NCBI GenBank assembly: GCA_012510755.1
Contig: JAAZHL010000010.1
Location: 1-11,776, forward strand
Direction: 5' to 3'
DNA length: 11,776 nucleotides
Origin: Leucobacter sp.
Lineage (GTDB): Bacteria; Actinomycetota; Actinomycetes; Actinomycetales; Microbacteriaceae
Each line of letters starts with the position of its first letter. The stretch's first letter is position 1. Shown here one piece after another: positions 10,954 through 11,776 of the stretch. The notes under the pieces were generated by a model that saw only the letters and a list, made by a program, of their open reading frames with translations, ran no database searches and was not told the origin of the DNA. The position numbers and the translations under genes are program-made.

Positions 10954-11776
10954 GTGACCAAGACCAATGCACCCGCGAATTCGCAGGAGTCCCCGACGGG
11001 ATCCTCGTCGAACACCATCTCGCCCACCACCTCACGCTGGTTGCGAGTTTCAGCATGGATCTCATTCGTTCTCAACGTAGTCATCATCGCAACCGGTGGC
11101 ACCGTCAGACTCACCGGATCAGGGCTCGGCTGCACCGATTGGCCAGTCTGCACCCCCGGCTCGCTCGTACCAACCGAAGAACTCGGCATTCACGGCATCA
11201 TCGAGTTCGCCAACCGCACGATCTCCGGCCCGCTGCTGATCGCGGCCCTGCTCGTGCTCTTCTACTCGTGGCGCAGTCGCCAGCACCGACGCGACCTCTT
11301 CACCATCTCGACCGTGGTGCTCGCGCTCGTCGTGCTGCAAGCACTCGTGGGCGCCTTCGTCGTCTGGATGCACCTGAACGCAAACCTCGTCGGCTTTCAC
11401 TATCTGGTGTCGCTCGTAATCGTCTGCATCACTGCCGCATATCTTGTTCGCATGTATGAAGCGCCGGGGCCTCGTTCGCTCGCAGTGCCACGGGCATTTG
11501 CCATCTTTACGCACGTGACCACCCTGTTCATGGCTATCACGATCTTCGTGGGTGTGCTGACCACCGGCGCCGGGCCGCACTCAGGCGATGCAAATATTCA
11601 GCGTGACGGATTCGATGCCACGCTGCTGTCGCACATTCACGCCTGGCCGGGCTACATCTCACTCGCACTCGTCGTGGTTCTCGTGGTGTGGTCTGCCGTC
11701 GCGCGTCTGCGCCCCGCCCGCTGGGCCATCGCGTTGCTCGTCACGCTGCTCGTGCAGATCGTGGTGGGCGTCTATC
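10954..11776 (+). CDS. ctaA: CtaA/COX15 heme A synthase, C-terminus cut by the window edge
   Basis: Starts at GTG 10954 and stays open to the right edge: 274 residues seen. A hydrophilic Ser/Thr-rich N-terminus (1-28) precedes the first membrane helix (about 31-52). The loop RLTGSGLGCTDWPVC (52-66) holds the Cys60/Cys66 pair of heme A synthases. IHGIIEFANR (79-88) contains the conserved catalytic-region Glu84. FHYLVSL (148-154) supplies a heme-ligand candidate His149. GPHSGD (207-212) and SHIHAWPGY (226-234) belong to the second half. At least six membrane helices are visible. The enzyme oxidises heme O to heme A in the membrane for cytochrome aa3 oxidase, matching SURF1 at 872-1729. Asn87 stands where Bacillus subtilis CtaA has His in its EYSHR motif (from memory). 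It is divergent from the suf operon. Confidence 0.93.
   Translation, partial: MTKTNAPANSQESPTGSSSNTISPTTSRWLRVSAWISFVLNVVIIATGGTVRLTGSGLGCTDWPVCTPGSLVPTEELGIHGIIEFANRTISGPLLIAALLVLFYSWRSRQHRRDLFTISTVVLALVVLQALVGAFVVWMHLNANLVGFHYLVSLVIVCITAAYLVRMYEAPGPRSLAVPRAFAIFTHVTTLFMAITIFVGVLTTGAGPHSGDANIQRDGFDATLLSHIHAWPGYISLALVVVLVVWSAVARLRPARWAIALLVTLLVQIVVGVY

Noticed and set aside
10722..11459. Plus-strand open frame of about 245 codons over the suf-ctaA gap and ctaA
   Set aside because: It is in a different frame from ctaA, gives a low-complexity Arg/His-rich product and has no ribosome site.

Overview
The window comes from a high-GC actinobacterium, most likely of the family Microbacteriaceae (Leucobacter- or Microbacterium-like). 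This is inferred from three things: a strong G/C preference at third codon positions; the gene set fabG / DUF3099 / small Cys-His protein / SURF1 / ABC-F / suf / ctaA, typical of that group; and the suf order sufB-sufD-Rieske-sufC-DUF59. No tRNA, rRNA, insertion sequence, integrase or CRISPR array was seen.

Layout. (1) 1-225, minus: the N-terminal 75 residues of an SDR-family 3-oxoacyl-ACP reductase (fabG), running off the left edge. (2) 289-1729, plus: a tightly overlapping three-gene unit of a DUF3099 membrane protein, a 76-residue protein with a CX4C...CX2H pattern, and SURF1, a cytochrome aa3 oxidase assembly factor. (3) 1836-4887, plus: an apparently accessory block. It holds two translationally coupled single-pass membrane proteins that I do not recognise, which share a homologous four-cysteine extracytoplasmic domain; the second also has an N-terminal variant-leucine-rich-repeat domain. 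These are followed by a lipoprotein cutinase/serine esterase that looks leaderless. (4) 4963-6561, minus: a two-domain ABC-F ATPase, whose start lies just downstream of a strong hairpin. (5) 6652-10703, minus: a compact SUF iron-sulfur assembly operon, transcribed sufB, sufD, Rieske ferredoxin, sufC, MIP18/DUF59 factor, with junctions of -1 to 10 bases. (6) 10704-10953: a divergent intergenic region with a good minus-strand sigma70-like promoter and a long structured leader for suf. (7) 10954-11776, plus: ctaA (heme A synthase), cut by the right edge.

How the genes work together. SURF1 and CtaA serve heme A synthesis and insertion into cytochrome aa3 oxidase. The suf operon builds the Fe-S clusters needed by respiratory and other enzymes: SufBCD is the scaffold ATPase, the DUF59 protein a maturation factor, and the Rieske protein a probable electron donor. 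The operon carries no cysteine desulfurase (sufS), sufU or sufR in this window, so sulfur donation and regulation must be encoded elsewhere.

The most unusual content is the paralogous four-cysteine membrane protein pair with the adjacent cutinase lipoprotein, all predicted to act at the cell surface. Next are the regulatory layouts: the structured suf leader, the hairpin directly upstream of the ABC-F start, and the leaderless cutinase start framed by an inverted repeat.
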